Positions 34,250-44,303 of a stretch of DNA of 64,000 bases are shown here, piece after piece. Within the stretch, counting starts at the first letter, position 1. Each line of letters begins with the position of its first letter. Both the position numbers and the translations under genes were made by a program. The notes under the pieces were generated by a model. It worked only from the letters and a program-made list of their open reading frames with translations, was not told the DNA's origin and ran no database searches. The stretch is from Adiantum capillus-veneris (Eukaryota; Streptophyta; Polypodiopsida; Polypodiales; Pteridaceae): positions 101,167,587 to 101,231,586 of the forward strand of contig CM043966.1 of NCBI GenBank assembly GCA_014529385.2, in the 5' to 3' direction.

Positions 34250-37200
34250 ATGATGGCTTTCCCAAATTTTTTTGGGCGTAGTGGGGAAAATGCTGGGGAT
34301 TTTTTGGATAACTTGGAGATGTCTTTCCTTGTCTCTGGGAGGGATGATGAAGCATTGAAATTGAGAGCTTTTCCTTTGGTGCTCAAAGAAGAAGCTAGGG
34401 TATGGTTCCAGGCTCTAGATCCAACCCAAAGAATTGATTGGGAGGGATTGAAGGTGGCTTTCCTACGAAGATTTCAACGAGCCAATTCGGCAGAAGAACT
34501 ATGGCAACGGCTTCTGGCCCTTCATCAAGTTGACCCACATGGTTATGCAACCTATGAGGAAGGTTTTCTGAAACTTTGGGGGCAATGGTTAGACTCACTA
34601 AACCCTAGTGAGCGAGCTCCCAATTGCCTCCAAAAGGATCGATTTATCTCAGGTTTGTACCCCTTGCTAAGGGAGAAGGTAAAGAGCAAATTTCCAAATG
34701 CTTTTGAAGATGCCTTAAGAATTGCTAGGGAAAAGAATAGAAAGATTCTCTATCAAGCCCAAGCTGGCCAGCTAGCTTTGGGAGGCAATATCACAACTAT
34801 GGAAGCTTCTCACATACCTCCAAATGTGCCTAATGCACCAGACCTCAATAGAGGTCAACAAGAAGATATGCTCCAACAAATAAACAATCTCACAAACCAG
34901 CTAGAGGGGTTGAGAGTAAATCTTGTGCAGGGTGCAAGAAGGCCTATTGAGGGAAATGGTGGGAATCGGCCACCAATGCGACGTCAAGCAAGGGAAATGT
35001 TGTGTTACAATTGTGGGGAAAATGGCCACGGCATGTATAATTGCCCTCATCCCAGAAGATATGACTACCCTGTCAGAGGTCCTCGACAACAAGTAAGTCC
35101 TCCCCGTGCTAGAGCTCAAGCACAAGAGCAACCGCAACCTCAAATTTTGCAGCCACCTCGTGCTCAAGCTCAAGCCCCTGCTACTCAACCAAATGTGAAC
35201 ATCATAAGGATGGAGGAGGTCCTCAAGGGCAGAAGCAACCAGGAAGAAATAGCTAAAGGGAAGATGAAGATAGATGAAGTGGCTACAATGCCTATCAAAC
35301 GTGTGCGTGTCCAAGATGAAGTAGGTAAAGAAACAAGCAAGGATGCAAGCAATGAAGCAGGTACATCTCGGGCAACTAAAGATGAAGCCAAGAAGAGAAA
35401 GACCCGTACTAGGTCTCAAATTGACATCTCTGATTTCCCTATGGGATCTCGGACACAACCTTATGACTTGACAGCTGATGTGAGTTCTCAAGGACCAAAG
35501 ATTACTTGGCCACAACTACTTCATATCTCCCCAAGGCTTCGACGACAATGGTCAAAAATGGTGAGCACGAGGGCAAAGCGAAGTAAGCTAGTAAGTGTAA
35601 TCAAAGCATATGGTCTCAAGGATATAGTGCCTTTGGTGGAGGCTCAAATCAAGGGACAACGAATTCCAAAAACTTACATTGACAGTGGAGCAGAGGTTTG
35701 TGTCATGACAAAAAAGCTAATGCATCAATTGGGTTTAGATGTAATGGAATCATCAAACTTTAGGGCAAAAATGGCCAATAATGTCTCTGTCACTTGTGTG
35801 GGTGTAGTGAAAGCTTTGAGAATTTCTGTTTTTGGAATCACTACAGAGGTTGATGCTTATGTGATGCCAGTAAAGGGAGAAGGATACCCCCTTATTTTAG
35901 GACGACCTTGGCTCATGGGTATAGGAGCTAGGAAAGATTGGGCAACAGGAGACTTGGAGTTGAGGCCTCGCATGGGTGGCCATAGTCGGAAGGTGGTTTA
36001 TAACCTAAAGAATGGGCGACAAGAGAACCTTGAACTAGAGACGTCAGCTGATGAGTGGAGCTCAAGTGGATGCTCCTCATCCATGGACGAGAAAGAGAGT
36101 TCAAGTGAAGAGAGTGATAGCACTCTCGAAGTCATGGGCGTCACCATAAAGGAAACTACCTCATCAGAAGACAACCCAAGGATCCAAATGGAGAATGTGT
36201 GGGATGCCAGCCTAGAGGAGATGTTATCCAAGGATATAAAGGAAGAAGAAAGGGAGGGTTATGTAAATGTTCTCAAGAAGCATGCATCATTGTTTATTTC
36301 TGATTACACTCACTTTACAGGTGTCACTGCAGTGAAGCATCATATCCATCTAAAAGAAGGGAGCAAGCCAGTAGTACAAAAACTAAGAAGATTAGGAGTT
36401 GTACAACAAAATGCACTGTTGTCTGAGGTGAAGAGACTCTTAGAAGCAGGATTCATATACCCAGTAGAAGATTCAGAATGGGTCTCCCCAGTAGTGGTGA
36501 GGCCAAAGAAGAATGGTAAATGGCGAGTGTGCGTGGATTACAAGCCACTAAATGCTGCAACAAAGAGGGACCACTTCCCTCTCCCATTTCAAGATGAGAT
36601 TCTAAATGAAGTAGCAGGCCATCAGAGATACACAATGTGTGATGGCTACTTTGGCTACTTTCAAATACGCATTGCAGACGAGGACCAAAAAAAGACTACT
36701 TTCATCACACCATGGGGATGTTTTGCATTTCAAGTCATGCCTTTTGGTCTCACCAACGCTCCAGCCACCTTTCAACGATTCATGAACATGGTCTTCCAAC
36801 CTTACTTTGGTAAGTCCATAAGGGTTTTCATAGATGAATTTTGTATTTACAGCTCCAAAAGTATGCATCTTGGCAAGATTGATGAAGGATTTACTCGTTT
36901 AGCTAAGCTGGGTGGACAACTAAACAAGGACAAATGTCACATTGGGGAAAGCAAGGTTACACTATTAGGGCATGTAGTGTCCATTGATGGAATCGAGGTA
37001 GATCCTGAAAAGATAGAAACATTGCTAAATCTACCTTCCCCAACTTCCATCAAACAATTAATCTCTTTCTTGAAAAAGCTAAGCCAACCTTGTTGGGAAG
37101 AAACATTCTTTGTAAACCCTAGTGTGGGAGAAGAGGCCATTGGTGCTGCCCTCCTACAAAAAGATCCAAAAACATCCTTTATGAGGCCTGTGTATTTTGC

Positions 37201-39262
37201 TAGCCGCCTCATGGAAAACACAGAGAAGGCCTATACCCTGATGGAACAGCTAGTGTTAGCTCTCATGTTTGCGGTAACCAAATTTCGGCCATACTTGCTG
37301 CCAAAGAGGTTTGTAATTATCACTGTGGAGGATATGTTTCCCTATGCACTACAACATATTAAAATCTCTGACAAAATAGCAAAGTGGGTGGTGCGACTTC
37401 AAGAGTTTGATTATACAATACAGGTTGAAAGAACAACTCGAGCATGCTTAGCCGACATTTTAACAAACAAGTGCTACGAAAAAGTTTTCCATTTGAAGAG
37501 AAAGGAACTTCCACCACCTCCAACTCCAGAGGCTTTGGTCAATGCTTATAGCCTCTACTTTGATGGAGCATACAAGAGAACCAAGGATAAGGCAACTGCA
37601 GGCATCGTGGTCTTATCTCCATTGGGAGAGAGGATCCATGGTGAAGGGATCACTCTAAAAGATGTCCACTCCAACAATGAAGCAGAATATCATGCTCTAA
37701 TTCATGGCCTTTGTTGGTGCCTCGATAATTCAATTAAGAGATTAAACGCTTTTCGTGACTCCATGCTTTTGGTAAGGCAAATGCAAGGTACATGGGCTTG
37801 CAAAAATGCCCGTCTCTCTACTAAAATGAGAGAAGCCAAAGCTCTTATGAGGAGATTTAGGGAGGCACAAGTACATCATGTGCCAAGAGACCAGAACAAG
37901 GATGCAGACCACCTAGCATCATCAAAGTTAAATGAGTCAATAGTGGGAGCAGTGGCCATCAAACTTCCACTTCAGCAAGGCAAGGAGGACTTGGAAGATA
38001 TTATGCACATTCTGGAGCAAGGAGAGGCTCCTAAACACTTGAATGAAGGGGAAAGGCGATGGTTAGCTAGAAAGGCTACCAGGTATCGCATAGTAAATGA
38101 TGACTTGTATTGTCTTGGTAAGGATGGTGTGCTTAGGAGAGTGCCTTTGAAGAGTGAAATTGAAGAGATTTTAAAAGCTTTTCACGATGATATGTGTGGA
38201 GGACACTTTGCACACGACGTCACTAGTAGAAAAGTTCTACAAGCTGGGTTTACTTGGCCAAGTCTTCATCGTGATGTCAAATACTGGTGTCAAACATGTG
38301 ATGAATGTCAGAAAGCAGGACCACGATGGCTCATAGCTGAACCTCAGAACCCAATAAAGGTATATGGGCCCTTTGAGAAGTGGGGAATTGATGCCATAGG
38401 GCCTCTACCACGCACTCAGTCAGGTAAAGAGTACATCATCATGGGAGTAGACTACATGACTAGATGGGTTGAGGCTATGCCGACCAATAGAATTACTGCT
38501 AAGGATGTGAGTCAGTTCATTTTTGACCACATCTGTTGCCGGTTTGGCACCCCTCTTGAAATACTATCTGATAGAGGACCAGGGTTTAGAGCAGACTTGG
38601 TAGGAGAACTCATGAAGAAGCTAAATATTCATCATCAACACTCTACTCCTTACTACCCTCAGTGCAATGGTTTGGTGGAAAAGGTAAATGGAATCATTTG
38701 CAAAATTCTCACCAAAAAGGTACATGCCAGGCACCAAGATTGGGACAAACACTTGAATGGAGCTCTATGGGCCTATAGAACCTCCTTCAAAACCACATTA
38801 GGGTACACACCCTTTCATTTGGTTTATGGAAAGGAGGCGCTTTTGCCCATTGAAGTGAAGTTAACAAGTCTTCGAATATTGGGTAGCCAGGTAGGCTCTC
38901 AAAAGGAGAAAGTACATCAAAGGATCATGGATTTAGAGAGGCTGCAATTGGATCATGAAGAAGCCATCAACCACTATTCTCAAGAAGCAGAGAAGCGCAG
39001 AGAAAAGTTCAACAAAAAGCTAGCATCCAAAGACATCAAAAAGGGATCTCTGGTGCTTCGATATGACAATCGCTTCGACACTCATAAGGATGGAAGGTTT
39101 CTTTTCCGATGGGAAGGCCCGTTCTTGGTCACCAAAAAGTTCGAAAATGGCTCTTACAGACTTCAAGACATTGATGGTAAAGTGCACAAGACCAGGACAA
39201 ATGGATGGCGTCTAAAGCCTTATCACATCAGGATAAAGTCAGCTCAAGATAAAAGAAAGTAG
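34250..39262 (+). CDS. nested Gypsy gag-pol polyprotein, open but defective
   Basis: A 1,670-residue polyprotein without stops. Gag (residues 1-200, LPLVLKEEARVWFQALDPTQ near the start); CCHC knuckle CYNCGENGHGMYNC (252-265); protease TYIDSGAEVCVMTKK with Asp 478 and LILGRPWLMG; RT with Asp 798 (YTMCDGYFGY). The YxDD box reads FIDEF (Asp 862, Glu 863), so one catalytic Asp is replaced. After LISFLKKL the text jumps to SQPCWEETFFVNPSVGEEAI, lacking the expected RT connection (YYRRFI...APVL), and the first RNase H has Asn where its first Asp is expected. A second RNase H follows (YFDGAYK, Asp 1105; SNNEAEYHAL; DQNKDADHLAS). Integrase has H2C2 (HFAHDV...CQTCDECQ) and DD35E at 1381, 1441 and 1477, ending in a GPF module (RWEGPFLV). 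The start ATG at 34250 gives MMAFPNFFGRSGENA. The element probably cannot replicate by itself. Confidence 0.92.
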   Translation: MMAFPNFFGRSGENAGDFLDNLEMSFLVSGRDDEALKLRAFPLVLKEEARVWFQALDPTQRIDWEGLKVAFLRRFQRANSAEELWQRLLALHQVDPHGYATYEEGFLKLWGQWLDSLNPSERAPNCLQKDRFISGLYPLLREKVKSKFPNAFEDALRIAREKNRKILYQAQAGQLALGGNITTMEASHIPPNVPNAPDLNRGQQEDMLQQINNLTNQLEGLRVNLVQGARRPIEGNGGNRPPMRRQAREMLCYNCGENGHGMYNCPHPRRYDYPVRGPRQQVSPPRARAQAQEQPQPQILQPPRAQAQAPATQPNVNIIRMEEVLKGRSNQEEIAKGKMKIDEVATMPIKRVRVQDEVGKETSKDASNEAGTSRATKDEAKKRKTRTRSQIDISDFPMGSRTQPYDLTADVSSQGPKITWPQLLHISPRLRRQWSKMVSTRAKRSKLVSVIKAYGLKDIVPLVEAQIKGQRIPKTYIDSGAEVCVMTKKLMHQLGLDVMESSNFRAKMANNVSVTCVGVVKALRISVFGITTEVDAYVMPVKGEGYPLILGRPWLMGIGARKDWATGDLELRPRMGGHSRKVVYNLKNGRQENLELETSADEWSSSGCSSSMDEKESSSEESDSTLEVMGVTIKETTSSEDNPRIQMENVWDASLEEMLSKDIKEEEREGYVNVLKKHASLFISDYTHFTGVTAVKHHIHLKEGSKPVVQKLRRLGVVQQNALLSEVKRLLEAGFIYPVEDSEWVSPVVVRPKKNGKWRVCVDYKPLNAATKRDHFPLPFQDEILNEVAGHQRYTMCDGYFGYFQIRIADEDQKKTTFITPWGCFAFQVMPFGLTNAPATFQRFMNMVFQPYFGKSIRVFIDEFCIYSSKSMHLGKIDEGFTRLAKLGGQLNKDKCHIGESKVTLLGHVVSIDGIEVDPEKIETLLNLPSPTSIKQLISFLKKLSQPCWEETFFVNPSVGEEAIGAALLQKDPKTSFMRPVYFASRLMENTEKAYTLMEQLVLALMFAVTKFRPYLLPKRFVIITVEDMFPYALQHIKISDKIAKWVVRLQEFDYTIQVERTTRACLADILTNKCYEKVFHLKRKELPPPPTPEALVNAYSLYFDGAYKRTKDKATAGIVVLSPLGERIHGEGITLKDVHSNNEAEYHALIHGLCWCLDNSIKRLNAFRDSMLLVRQMQGTWACKNARLSTKMREAKALMRRFREAQVHHVPRDQNKDADHLASSKLNESIVGAVAIKLPLQQGKEDLEDIMHILEQGEAPKHLNEGERRWLARKATRYRIVNDDLYCLGKDGVLRRVPLKSEIEEILKAFHDDMCGGHFAHDVTSRKVLQAGFTWPSLHRDVKYWCQTCDECQKAGPRWLIAEPQNPIKVYGPFEKWGIDAIGPLPRTQSGKEYIIMGVDYMTRWVEAMPTNRITAKDVSQFIFDHICCRFGTPLEILSDRGPGFRADLVGELMKKLNIHHQHSTPYYPQCNGLVEKVNGIICKILTKKVHARHQDWDKHLNGALWAYRTSFKTTLGYTPFHLVYGKEALLPIEVKLTSLRILGSQVGSQKEKVHQRIMDLERLQLDHEEAINHYSQEAEKRREKFNKKLASKDIKKGSLVLRYDNRFDTHKDGRFLFRWEGPFLVTKKFENGSYRLQDIDGKVHKTRTNGWRLKPYHIRIKSAQDKRK

Positions 39263-39290
39263 GCTAGAGGCATAAATACCCCTAGCCAGG

Positions 39291-39303
39291 TTTGGGGGGG
39301 CTA
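39291..39303 (+). other. nested Gypsy polypurine tract
   Basis: TTTGGGGGGGCTA lies directly before the 3' LTR start TGATCCGAG, 28 bp after the gag-pol stop. Confidence 0.6.
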
Positions 39304-40594
39304 TGATCCGAGCCTATCACACATTTTTGTTTATTATATTTTGTTGCTTTTCCTTGCTTCTAGAGGTTTACAATAAAAGAAAGAGTGAGAACAACCTCTT
39401 GGAAAAATTTTAAAAAAAAAGATTTGATAGGAATTTTTTCTTGGCTAGCTCACCGGAGGTGAAAGGTGGAGGGAGAACCTAGTGGTAAGGGGAAAGGAAA
39501 ATATGTAAATGTGAAAAGAAAAGATATGATGTGGTTGTGGAGCCATGCACCCATGATTCAAGGGTCATGAGTGGCTCATATCATCATGGCTTTGGAGCCA
39601 TATGATGATTCAAACAAATGGGACCCAAGTGGAAGACTTGGTAAAGGAAGGAACCAGACACATGATTTTGCTGAATTTTTAAAAAATACTTCCACTCCGA
39701 TCCAAGAAAAGTCGTCTTCATCAAAGTTGTAGCTGATGAGCTGGAAATTCTGGCCATATTTTTTTTATAATTTTTGCATTAACGGTCTAGGAGATATGGC
39801 CAAAATGACGGACGCCAGGTTTTTCAACTGTGGTGGAGACCACCCCCTCTACCTTTACACACACACACCCTTCCTTTTCCACATTGAGACCGTCTCTAAA
39901 AATCAGCCATTAGTCTTCTCACCCTCCTCTCCTTCCTCCTCTCTCTCAAGCTCAAAAACCCATCAAAATTCCTCTTCTAATCACCTCTCAAGTCATGCTT
40001 AATCTTGTTGTAATTCATAAGTTCTCATTCAACCCCTTTCTATTATTACTAGATATGTATTGATTTTATGTAGATTCTTTACATTTTAAAATAAGGAGGC
40101 TCTTGAACTCAAGCTATGGAGGAAGGAGTGAAGACAACACAAGTGATGATGGAGCTAATTGGTCAACAAATTACTTGGAAGGAGCTTCTTCATTGGTTGA
40201 ATGTCCCTAATCAAGCTTCATTTGTACAAATTACACTTGGATCTTAACCTCACTCCTAATCACTCTCTTTCCTATATAAAGAGGCCTTCCCCTTTGTAAT
40301 TTCAAGCCTCCCTCAGCCCCATTGAGTCTTTGTATCACTCACCATGAGCCCATAAGCTCATTCATTCACTCTATTCTTGCACATTCTAGAGTGCAAATTG
40401 TTTCATGCTAGTAATCTCTCCTTCTCTTACTTATGTTAATTAAGAGAAATCTTTTATATATGTGTGAGAGTGCTTGATGTGATCTTGGCTAATCCTTGAG
40501 TGGTTGTTTGGTAATCTACATGCTATTTGTGTTGGGAGTGTTTGAAGTCATCCATTCCTTGTACACACACTAAGGTTAATGCTTCATTCATAGT

Positions 40595-40662
<68 letters not shown>

Positions 40663-40777
40663 TGTAGCGGTCCTAGCCCACGCTTCCAAGACTAGGTGGT
40701 GCCCTTATCTCATTTCCCTTGTGGTGCAATGGAGTTTGTTTTGGTGTAGAGGCCGCCATTCCAAACTTCCTTCGTCA
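39304..40777 (+). repeat. nested Gypsy 3' LTR (1,474 bp)
   Basis: Begins TGATCCGAGCCTATCAC and ends CCTTCGTCA, followed by GCGT. It contains the segment missing from the 5' LTR (about 39785-39891), TATATAAAG at 40273-40281 and a (CT)n tract at 40597-40659. An open frame starting at 40721 inside this LTR runs into the outer element's pol; its first 19 codons are LTR sequence and not native. Confidence 0.93.
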
Positions 40778-43270
40778 GCGTACTTGTTCAACATAGAAAT
40801 GATACCGAAGTGGTCTCAAAATGTCGTTAACCTATTAACCGATGGAGGAGAGTTTGATAGAAGAGAATACAACCAGAAACATATTGCTATTCAGCAATCC
40901 AAGAATCTTCAATTGGTTGCAAGAAGGTTGTATCAATTGGGAAATGATCATGTTTTACGACTATGCATCAATCCTGAGGAATATAATATATATCTGCGCG
41001 AAGCACATGTTGAGGAATGTGCATTTCATTGTTCAAGAAGGAACACATATAGGAATTTGTTACAATTGGGAGTCTATTGGCCAGGAATGAAAGAAAGCGT
41101 TCATGAATATGTCACTGTATGTATTATATGTTCATCGAAACCGCCAGCAGAGTATTCGACATTATATCAGATAACGATCGCTCCGGAATGGAGTCAGTAT
41201 ATTGTTGAATATCTCACAAATAGAACTTTCCCAGAAGGAACGTCAAAAGCTCGTCAGAAATCTGTAGAGACAGAAGCTAGAGATTACGCTTTAATAGGAG
41301 ATCAACTCTATAAGAGAGGTAAAGACAACCAGCTTAGGATTTGCGCATCAGAGTCTGAGTATGTGATAATCCTAGAGCAAGCTCATGGAGGAGTAGGTGG
41401 AGGCCATTTCTCAGGTGATAAGACAACAAAACTTGTCTTAGCCGTAGGAATATGGTGGCCAACATTACATATGGACGCTGAGGAATACGTTAGACGGTGC
41501 GATGACTGTCAGCGGACCAAAGTACCACGTAAAAGAGATGATATGCCGCTTAGACCAATGATGGGGGCAAGAGCTTTTGCAAAATGGGGGATTGATTATG
41601 TCGGACCCATTTCACCTCCTGCATATAAGACTCATGCACAATACATCATTGTGGCTACAGACTATCTAACAAAGTGGGTCGAAGCAAAGGCAACTCAAAA
41701 AGCAGATGCCAGGACGACGGCACAATCTCTATATGAATACGTCTTTGTACGATATGGATTGCCAATAGAAATTGTGAGTGATCAAGGCACACATTTTATA
41801 AATGAAGTGATAGAGATCCTTCTAGATGAATTCGTGGTAATCCATAGGAAATCAGCCCCGTATCATCCACAAGCAAACGGACAAGCTGAAGCAACAAACA
41901 AAACCATATGCACGGTCCTTACGAAGATTGTATCTGAGTTGAGAACTGACTGGGACCAGAAGTTGCATTCAACATTATGGGCATATAGGGTAGGATATAA
42001 AACATCAATAGGAACGACCCCATATAACATGGTTTTTGGGCTAAATGCTATCTTACCAATAGAATTCTTGATTTCAACCTTAAGGGTGGCTAAGGATCTA
42101 GAGTGGACAGGGCACGAGCTTTCTGATAGAATAGATGACCTGGAAAAGCTAGATGAGCTTCGCCTAAAAGCAGTAGCTTCTATCTACGCTCAAAAAAGGC
42201 GACAAAAAGAATTTTTTGATAAGCATGTGCGGACTAAAGAGTTTAAGGTTGGGGACTATGTCCTAGTTTACACTTTGAAACAGCATGCTAAGAAGCTTAA
42301 AAAGCGAGGGATGGGACCTCTGGTGATTAAAGATCTATCACCAAGTGGAGCCGTCAAGCTTGCTACATTAGACGGAGAAGAAATGCCCAATTGGATTAGT
42401 GGATGCAGAGTGAAAAAGTATCTTTTGCCACTAACCCAAGACATGCTTCTCAAAATACATCAAGAAAAGCTGCGTGTCCAGAAAAAGAAAATGATTGTGG
42501 AGGAAGCGCAAGCCGAGGCGAAGGAAAAAATGGAGAAAAGAAGACTACTGCATCAGAAACAGCGCAATGAAGGAGCAATACGAATAAACGCAGTCAGTAA
42601 AACAGAAATGGATAATGACAAAGAAGAGCCCATCATTGAATGCAAAGTAGGAACCAACCAAATCAAAGCCAGAGCACTATTGGATTCAGGAGCTCAAGCT
42701 AACCTACTTTCACTCAGTTTGTATAGACAATTGACAAATGACACTGAACTACAAACTGCCAAGCAAGAGTTAAAGAGTTACTCTGAGAATTCAATCAAAA
42801 CTGTCGGATGCACAGTTTTACATATACAGATTAACCAATATGTGTATCCTCATATGTTTTACGTGGTTGAAGACCAAGCTACACAACAACCATTATTGCT
42901 AGGACAACCATGGCAGAAGCAATACAATGCAATGATTGACTGGAGTTCTAAATCAGTGCTTATCAAATACGAAGGTGAAAGTCAATCAGTTAAGTTCACC
43001 AAAGGAGAAGAGCCAACTCCAAAGGACGAATCCAAAGACAAAGGTAAACAACAACCAGAGAAAAAGAAGAAGCAATGGCAACCAAAAGTTTCTACACAAT
43101 CGGATTACTCTTCGACGAGGAATTCTCAACAGTGGATAAGGAAGACAAGCAATAATATAACAGCTCAACCTTGGGAAAAAACGGAGTCAAAGTTGGTATG
43201 GAGATCAAAAAAGGTTGTGCCAGAGAACACAAAGGTGGAAAACAGTCTTCAATACCAGACAACAGAGTGA
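40778..43270 (+). pseudogene. outer Gypsy integrase plus second retropepsin
   Basis: Rest of the outer pol after the nested element. Two consecutive zinc-binding modules: WSQNVVNLLTDGGEF to AHVEECAFHC...VCIICS (about 40800-41133), then WSQYIVEYLTNRTFPEG to AHGGVGGGHFSG...RCDDCQ (about 41190-41514). Both keep their His and Cys ligands. The core has WGIDYVGPIS, IVSDQGTHF and NGQAEATNKT with 35 residues between the second Asp and the Glu, so DD35E is intact. The C-terminal part includes VGDYVLVYTLK and KRGMGPLVIKDLSPSGAVKL. After a Lys/Glu-rich helix a second retropepsin-like domain starts at about 42630: ECKVGTNQIKARALLDSGAQ (Asp at 42683-42685), YSENSIKTVGCTVLHIQI, PHMFYVVEDQ, PLLLGQPWQKQYNAMIDW. 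Having a protease after integrase is not the normal Gypsy order. A frame change near 43230 precedes the TGA at 43268-43270. Confidence 0.88.
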
Positions 43271-43709
43271 TTCCAGACAACAAAGGACAGTGAAACAGAT
43301 CTGGATTCCAAAGAAGTTCATGACGGCACAAAGCTATAGCAAGCAAATTTGGATCCCAAAGATTTGTAAACAGGAACTCCCTTCAGTACAATCAACGGAA
43401 ACTCCTAGGTATTTCAAGGCGAGGAAATCAACACAAAGAACAAAGCAGGTTTGGGGCGCAAAGAGTTTGTGGCAAGCACAAGTGAAGCGGAAGCAGATTT
43501 GGATTGTAAAAAAGAACAACAAAGTGAAGAAGAATCCATCTACTGATTCTACTACCGAAGTGCCAAAACCAATCCAAAACCCGACCACCAATCCTTCAAT
43601 CAAACAAAGAGCAGCTTTATTGGAAAGACTGTTGTATCATCGCTCTACAATTGCATTGGGAACTTATGACCAAAACAACTACAATGCTTCACCCACAGAC
43701 ACTTCATAG
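43050..43709 (+). pseudogene. C-terminal tail with KQIWIPK-like repeats
   Basis: After the second protease the text becomes Lys/Gln/Ser-rich and repeats a Trp-centred motif: KKQWQPK, SQQWIRK, KLVWRSKK (first frame), then KQIWIPKK, KQIWIPK, KQVWGAK and KQIWIVKK (second frame, 43215-43709). The frame shift lies near 43230-43270. Seven copies over about 450 bp point to a repeated linear peptide motif rather than chance. The end (NPSIKQRAALLERLLYHRST) has no repeat, and TAG at 43707-43709 could be native. Function unknown; basic Trp motifs could bind nucleic acid or a partner protein. Confidence 0.6.
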
Positions 43710-43827
43710 TCTTCCGGGAGGACTCAGACTAGGAGGGGGGGAGGTATACAGGTATACAGGAGTTACAAAGCAGCTACAAGCGCCAAAAACTCCAAGCTTA
43801 TAGAGAAATTTGGTCCAAAAATATACT

Positions 43828-44137
43828 AAAAGACATCATACGTGTATGATGTTTCACTATGTGATTTTGGCACCTCAGGGCTTCAACCACCAAACAGAAG
43901 TGATCTACATGCCATTTGAAGGTGAACCACCAAGTTTTATCCAATTTGGATCATAAAATCCAATTCCCTTTCAAAATTTTGCCAAGAGCCTGAACTGGAC
44001 TAAATTGGCCAAAACTTGACCAAATGGGATCCAAACTCAAATTCAAGCATATGATACTCATGTATACACTATCAGCTACAAGCACAACCAATATGAAGTC
44101 ATTTTGACACAAAAGACATCATACGCGTATGATGTCT
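43828..44137. repeat. two further palindromes in the 3' spacer
   Basis: The leader palindrome recurs at about 43828-43853 (core ATCATACGTGTATGAT, one base changed) and 44114-44137 (core ATCATACGCGTATGAT), starts about 283 bp apart. They lie in the non-coding spacer (43710-44303) between pol and the 3' ORF, with similar AT-rich flanks to the leader copies. Confidence 0.93.
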
Positions 44138-44303
44138 CCAGCATGATTTTGAGCCCAGTTTGCATATTTTTTCACCTACCCTGCATCCTTAGGCCCTGAA
44201 TAGCTCATGTTTCAATTTTCAAGTCATTTGAATAGTTAAAAGCTTCATTTCGGCTTTCAGTACTAAAAAGACGCTAACTTCTAAAATTGGAGTTACAGGA
44301 TCC

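Larger units (their letters stand above)
31844..40777 (+). mobile_element. nested Ty3/Gypsy element (8.9 kb, Tat-like)
   Basis: A second Gypsy element inserted in the same orientation into the RNase H/integrase linker of the outer element. It has LTRs of 1,367 bp (31844-33210) and 1,474 bp (39304-40777). GCGT occurs just before the first (31840-31843) and just after the second (40778-40781), a 4-bp match where 5 bp is usual. Joining the outer sequence across one GCGT copy restores DMPDAYLFNIEMIPKW. It encodes a single open gag-pol of 1,670 codons preceded by a broken pre-gag frame. A second, archaeal-type RNase H in pol fits the Tat group. By eye the LTRs differ at about two dozen bases apart from a 107-bp deletion in the 5' copy. 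Confidence 0.93.

Noticed and set aside
40721-40777. Start codon at 40721 for the integrase ORF
   Set aside because: These codons lie inside the nested element's 3' LTR. The outer pol text starts at 40778.
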